The notes beneath the pieces are model-generated. The model made no database searches. It saw only the letters and a program-made list of their open reading frames with translations, and had not been told where the DNA came from. Made by a program: the position numbers and the translations under genes. Positions 60,072 through 64,000 of a stretch of 64,000 nt of DNA are shown here, in pieces (the first letter of the stretch is position 1; the number at the start of each line of letters is the position of its first letter). This DNA is from an uncultured bacterium (lineage in GTDB: Bacteria > Planctomycetota > UBA8742 > UBA2392), in assembly GCA_938014885.1 (NCBI GenBank), contig CALLQI010000022.1, positions 124,001 to 188,000 of the forward strand. The letters run 5' to 3'.

Positions 60072-61700
60072 ATGACACGACTTGGCGCGTGTTTCACGTT
60101 GATGCTCGCGGCGGCCTCACTGGCCTCAGCGCTGACGGCCGAAGAATGGATTGATTTCTCGGCGCCGATGGTGGGCGCGGGCGGCACGGGCACCGCCATG
60201 GGACGCGGGGGCTCCGCGGGCTATTACAACCCGGCTGGTGTGGCCAGCCGCCCGTGGGAAGAGAACTACCTGCAGATCCAGTTCGACATCCCGGTCACGT
60301 TCGGGGCTTCACTCCACGGCAACAGTATCCGGCACATCTTCGATACGGTGGAGCTCGCCAACGACCTGTTCGACCGCTTTGAAGAAGGCGCGTTCAACAC
60401 TGGTGGCGGCGTGGACCAGGACGACTTCAAGTTCGCGCTGGGTGTGTTCGCCGCGCTGGATTCACTCGACAGCTTGAATGGCGAAGGCCTTTATGCCACC
60501 ACGGGCGCTGGCATTGCCGGGCGCTTCGGCAAGCTGCTTCTGCCGCGCGATGCCATCGGCTTTCACATCGGCGGCTTCGGCATCGGCTCAATCAACCCGA
60601 TCGTGGATCTCGACAGCCTGCGCGGCTATCGCCTCACCGACGAGTCCGCGGCCGGCTTTGAATCCATCATCGGTGAAGCCATCGCGGCCTCAGGCAGCGG
60701 CCAGACACCCAGCAGCAGCGGCGGCCAGCAGTTCAGCGCCGACTTGCAGGCGGCCGGTTACAGCGCCGCGAGTGCCGATGCGCTGGCGGCCTGGGCTGAG
60801 GACTCGGGGTTGAACTTTGGCGGCGCGGCCGCGGACATCCTGTTTGACTTTCTCGTGAACACGCTCAACGGCACGGGCACCAGCCTGGAAAGCGGCGCCA
60901 ACCCGCTTGAGGGCAACGGCTCGGGCTTCCTGATTCGCGGTCTTTCGTACTACGAAGTAGGGCTCAGCTATGGCTTCGGCCTTCCGATTCCGCTGCTTGA
61001 GGACTGGTTCAGCTTCGGCGTGACCGTGAAGCTGATGCAGGGGTACGTGTACAGTGAACTGCTGCGCATCGAAGACATGGACGAAGACGGCATCCAAGAC
61101 ACGCTGGATCGCCTGCAGCAGAAAGCCACCGACGCCTATCGCCTCGATGGCGCGGCCCGCACCACGGTCGGCATTGACCTGGGCTTCACCTTTACGCCGC
61201 AGTTGCCCGGCCTGAACACGCTGGCGATCAGCCTGGTCGCGCGCAACGTGAACGGCCCCGAGTTCCGCTGGAAAAGCCCGCCGCCGGGCGACCCGAACCT
61301 GATTCGCTTCGACACGCAGGTGCGGGCCGGTGCCGCGTACACGCTGTTCGGCTTCATCGGCCTGCCGCTGACGTTTGCGATTGACATGGACCTGAACCGC
61401 GTGGCCAGCGACATCATGCCCACCTACCACACCCAGTTCGTGCGCGCGGGCATTACCTTTGAGCCGCAGTTCGGGTTCTTCGGATTCGGTGTACGCATCG
61501 GCGCATTGCAGAACCTTGCCGACGCGGAACAGGCGACGACATTAACCGCCGGATTCGGCCTGAGGCTGTTCGTGATTCACCTTGACTTCGCGGGCCAGAT
61601 GGCCGTGGACACCCAGAACTTCGGCACCACGCTCGACTTTGAACCGTTGCCGCAGAGGGCCGGGTTTGCGATCCAGCTGGGAGTGAACGTCAACTTCTAG
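60072..61700 (+). CDS. Outer-membrane beta-barrel protein, FadL/PorV/TraF-like
   Basis: A 542-residue exported protein. The signal peptide (MTRLGACFTLMLAAASLASA) is followed by SAPMVGAGGTGTAMGRGGSAGYYNPAGVA, the signature start of FadL/PorV/TraF-like barrels. Alternating strands continue to the end (ISLVARNVNGPEFRW, RAGITFEPQFGFFGFGVRIGA, FAIQLGVNVNF) with a terminal Phe, as expected for Bam-assembled barrels. A Ser/Gly/Ala-rich insertion lies at about 205-260. PorV-like proteins take part in secretion or lipid transport; which applies is unclear. Confidence 0.83.
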   Translation: MTRLGACFTLMLAAASLASALTAEEWIDFSAPMVGAGGTGTAMGRGGSAGYYNPAGVASRPWEENYLQIQFDIPVTFGASLHGNSIRHIFDTVELANDLFDRFEEGAFNTGGGVDQDDFKFALGVFAALDSLDSLNGEGLYATTGAGIAGRFGKLLLPRDAIGFHIGGFGIGSINPIVDLDSLRGYRLTDESAAGFESIIGEAIAASGSGQTPSSSGGQQFSADLQAAGYSAASADALAAWAEDSGLNFGGAAADILFDFLVNTLNGTGTSLESGANPLEGNGSGFLIRGLSYYEVGLSYGFGLPIPLLEDWFSFGVTVKLMQGYVYSELLRIEDMDEDGIQDTLDRLQQKATDAYRLDGAARTTVGIDLGFTFTPQLPGLNTLAISLVARNVNGPEFRWKSPPPGDPNLIRFDTQVRAGAAYTLFGFIGLPLTFAIDMDLNRVASDIMPTYHTQFVRAGITFEPQFGFFGFGVRIGALQNLADAEQATTLTAGFGLRLFVIHLDFAGQMAVDTQNFGTTLDFEPLPQRAGFAIQLGVNVNF

Positions 61701-61786
61701 GGCGGTGGGTTGCGGCATCAAATCCCGGATTCCGCAACCCCTTCCTCACGTCTCGTGCATTCCCGGGTATCCACGGGAGTTTGCAC

Positions 61787-63979
61787 ATGAGTCGCTGCGC
61801 GTTCGTGCTGGTGTCTGTGCTTCTGGCCTCAAGCCTTTGCGCCGTCGAAGACTTCTTCGCGCCCACGCAGTCCAGCGGCAGCGTCACGGTGAAGCTGCAC
61901 CCCACCGAAGGCATCGGCACTTCCACCGCGCGGTTGGTTACGCTGGGGCTGCCTTTCCCGCGTGGCAGCATCACCTCGGCACAGCTCAACACCGTGCGTG
62001 TGCTCAAGGGTGGCGTGGAGCAGGTCTGCTTCGTGGAGCAGCTCACGCCCTGGCGGCACGTCACGAACACGGCCATCGACGGCGCTTCCGTGCGTGTAGC
62101 GCGCGTCCAGTTCATGCACACCCCGGCGGTCACGTTTCCCAACAGTGAAGACGTCACCATTGAGTGGGGCGTCACGGCGCGTACCCAGAACCTGCCGTCG
62201 CTGACCAACCCGCGCAACGGCTGGCACCAGGTCACGACCGCGCCCTGGATCGCTGCCGACAACGTGTTTGAGCCCGACGTGTACGCCGTGCTGCCCAAGT
62301 CGATGCTCGCCGCCGGCGCCATCAGTGCCCGCCGCATGGACCCGCTGGATGCAGGCGTGCCCGCCACCCGCGAAGATCCCGCCACCACGGACGCCATTGC
62401 AAGTTGGCCCGGCTACACCGAACGCGACCACGCCCAGCACAACTTCTTCTATTCGCTGATCAACGAGGATGACCCGGGCGTCAGCGCCGGCAACCAGTGC
62501 CCGTTCAAGACCGACTTCGAGCCCTGGCTTTATGACCGCGGCGCGGCCATGTTCGCGCTGTATCTGCGCAGCGGCAACTTCAAGCACCTGCGTGAGGCCG
62601 TTCGCAACACGCTCTTCTACAAGGGCAAGTTGTACCCCGACACGACCACGCCCGCGTCCAGCATCGGCGGCTTCAGCCTGAAAGACCCAAACCCGGCGTC
62701 AGGTGTAGACAGCAAGTACAGCTACAACGAATGCCTGGCCTATCACTATTGGCTGACCGGCGACAATGACGTGTACGCCGCAATCGACTGGGTGGTGGCG
62801 TGCCAGCAGGCCAACGCGCCCAACAGCCGCTGGGCACCGGCGCAGGGCTTCTGGACCGAGCGCAGCGTGGCCTTCAAGCTGCTCGCAAACGTCGTGCAGT
62901 ACGAAGTGAAGGGCGACACGGCCGCACGCACCCGAATTATCACCCAGACCGATGACCTGATCTGGCACCAGGACGGCGCCAGCGGAACGTCGCCCGCAAT
63001 CCCGAGCACGGGGCGCATCGATGGCGGCCTGTATCACTACGGCTCGCAGCACGGCGACGGCACCGCGAGCGCATTCCTGGCCTCAAGCTGGATGAGCGTG
63101 CTGTTGCAGGACGCGATGATCCGCGCATACGCCTTCATGGAAGATGCCGATGTGGCCGCGTTCATCCGGCGCATGGGCAATTTCCTGCGCGTGGCCTGCA
63201 AGAGCGACACCGGCCACCAGTACGGCGGCGGCGCGCTGTACTACGTCGATTACATGATGCGATACGACGGCGTAAGCGACGTGCGCAGCACCGGCGAAGA
63301 GGAACACAGCCTGGAAGTCGCGGCCGCGCTGGCCTGGAGCTGGTACTTCAGCGAACTGACGGGCGTGCCCGACGCCAGCATGAAGACCATGGCGGACAAT
63401 TGCTACGACGCATACGACCTGGGCGTGAACTACTGGATACGCCCGGCGGGCCCCGCCAGCGGGCTCACGGCCTATCGCATCACACCCTGGCGCAAGTACG
63501 GCTGGGAGCACCGGCCCTCCGGCAGCCTGTCGTGGCTGATGAACCAGACCGGCGGCACCGGCACGGCTGCGCCCGCAATCACCAGCAGCGCGGTGACAAG
63601 CGCGACCGAAGGCGTGTTTTACAGCTACACCGTGACCACCACAGGCGCGCCAACGCCAACCATAAGCGTCGCCGGTGAGCCCGCATGGCTGACTCTGACG
63701 GGCAACACACTAAGCGGCACTCCGGCCACAGCGGACGTCGGCACCACCGGCAACATCACCGTAACGGCCAGCAACGGAATAGGCACCCCGGCCACACAGG
63801 TCTTCACGATCACCGTGCAGGCAGCAGGCGGGGGTGGTGGAGGTGGTGGCGGTGGAAGCGGAGGCGGAAGCAGCAGTGGCGGAGGCGGAGGCTGTGTCAC
63901 GAGCCCGTTTGCAGCGCTCGCCCCGTTTGCGCTGTTGGGGCTGGTGATGCTTCGCCGCAATCGTCGTACCCAAGCCTGA
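61787..63979 (+). CDS. Large exported protein with putative-Ig domain and C-terminal sorting tail
   Basis: A 730-residue exported protein with signal peptide MSRCAFVLVSVLLASSLCA and a GGGAG ribosome site. Residues about 20-170 are beta-rich; about 190-590 are helical with many Trp/Tyr/His (RSGNFKHLREAVRNTLFY, SYNECLAYHYWLTGDNDVYA, GGLYHYGSQHGDGTASAF), resembling alpha-toroid glycoside-hydrolase or polysaccharide-lyase-type barrels. Residues about 595-680 form a He_PIG-type Ig domain (PAWLTLTGNTLSGTPATADVG). The C-terminus is a run of glycines, GGGGC, a hydrophobic helix and RRNRRTQA, the same tripartite tail as the 3200-5248 protein. Polysaccharide degradation at the surface is a fair guess, not proven. 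Confidence 0.8.
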   Translation: MSRCAFVLVSVLLASSLCAVEDFFAPTQSSGSVTVKLHPTEGIGTSTARLVTLGLPFPRGSITSAQLNTVRVLKGGVEQVCFVEQLTPWRHVTNTAIDGASVRVARVQFMHTPAVTFPNSEDVTIEWGVTARTQNLPSLTNPRNGWHQVTTAPWIAADNVFEPDVYAVLPKSMLAAGAISARRMDPLDAGVPATREDPATTDAIASWPGYTERDHAQHNFFYSLINEDDPGVSAGNQCPFKTDFEPWLYDRGAAMFALYLRSGNFKHLREAVRNTLFYKGKLYPDTTTPASSIGGFSLKDPNPASGVDSKYSYNECLAYHYWLTGDNDVYAAIDWVVACQQANAPNSRWAPAQGFWTERSVAFKLLANVVQYEVKGDTAARTRIITQTDDLIWHQDGASGTSPAIPSTGRIDGGLYHYGSQHGDGTASAFLASSWMSVLLQDAMIRAYAFMEDADVAAFIRRMGNFLRVACKSDTGHQYGGGALYYVDYMMRYDGVSDVRSTGEEEHSLEVAAALAWSWYFSELTGVPDASMKTMADNCYDAYDLGVNYWIRPAGPASGLTAYRITPWRKYGWEHRPSGSLSWLMNQTGGTGTAAPAITSSAVTSATEGVFYSYTVTTTGAPTPTISVAGEPAWLTLTGNTLSGTPATADVGTTGNITVTASNGIGTPATQVFTITVQAAGGGGGGGGGGSGGGSSSGGGGGCVTSPFAALAPFALLGLVMLRRNRRTQA

Positions 63980-64000
63980 AAGCTCTGCATCTGGGAACGC

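Overview
The window is GC-rich, densely coding DNA from a diderm (Gram-negative-type) bacterium. It holds many lipoprotein signal peptides, a DUF481 outer-membrane protein, a FadL/PorV-like barrel, and secreted proteins with a glycine-rich, cysteine-containing C-terminal sorting tail. The large SpoIIE-type phosphatase fusions, the prenyltransferase-like toroid protein and the many lipoproteins would fit a Planctomycetota-like or related lineage. That placement is inference; no rRNA or marker set is present to prove it.

Layout. 1-3.2 kb: tail of a WD40 protein, then an NfeD / short SPFH / flotillin operon. 3.2-5.3 kb: secreted beta-propeller protein with a C-terminal sorting tail. 5.4-15.4 kb: two giant paralogous regulators (SpoIIE-type PP2C phosphatase + STAND NTPase + TPR) flank a Ycf46-like AAA ATPase, a stand-alone RNA polymerase alpha-CTD-like protein and an NAD(P)-binding protein. 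15.5-18.3 kb: RCK-type ion channel operon and a strongly structured intergenic region. 18.3-25.3 kb: GspE/PilB ATPase, membrane proteins (one DUF502), a cold-shock protein and a membrane protein with 26-residue repeats. 25.5-28.9 kb: tldD and tldE, separated by a four-helix-bundle gene that lies between mirror-image heptanucleotide repeats. 29-34.3 kb: slipin-like SPFH protein, AraC regulator, methyltransferase, glutamate dehydrogenase, Rrf2 regulator. 34.4-38.9 kb: YjbQ family protein, diheme lipoprotein, a probable triple-selenocysteine protein, nadA, thioredoxin. 38.9-50 kb: rsmJ, TPR lipoprotein, CoA-transferase, two tandem BNR/sialidase-like lipoproteins, FAD oxidoreductase, methionine aminopeptidase, orphan TPR protein. 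50-64 kb: DUF481 porin, tRNA-Pro, mtnA, HTH regulator, TrmH-type methyltransferase, an HPr/YvcK/HPF/phosphodiesterase cluster, truA, LigD-like phosphoesterase domain, DUF151 nuclease, outer-membrane barrel and a large exported protein with a sorting tail.

The strongest novel signal is at 36084-36902 on the minus strand. A signal peptide and a thioredoxin-like domain lie in one continuous reading frame, interrupted only by three TGA codons spaced U-x-x-U...U. Hairpins like bacterial SECIS elements follow the second and third TGA; the second has a GGUC loop at exactly the offset of the E. coli fdhF element. This would be a multi-selenocysteine exported redox protein that ordinary annotation would truncate. 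Other notable signals are a family of degenerate heptanucleotide tandem repeats starting just after stop codons, the switch-like RNA region at 18.08-18.30 kb, and the twin phosphatase-STAND regulators.
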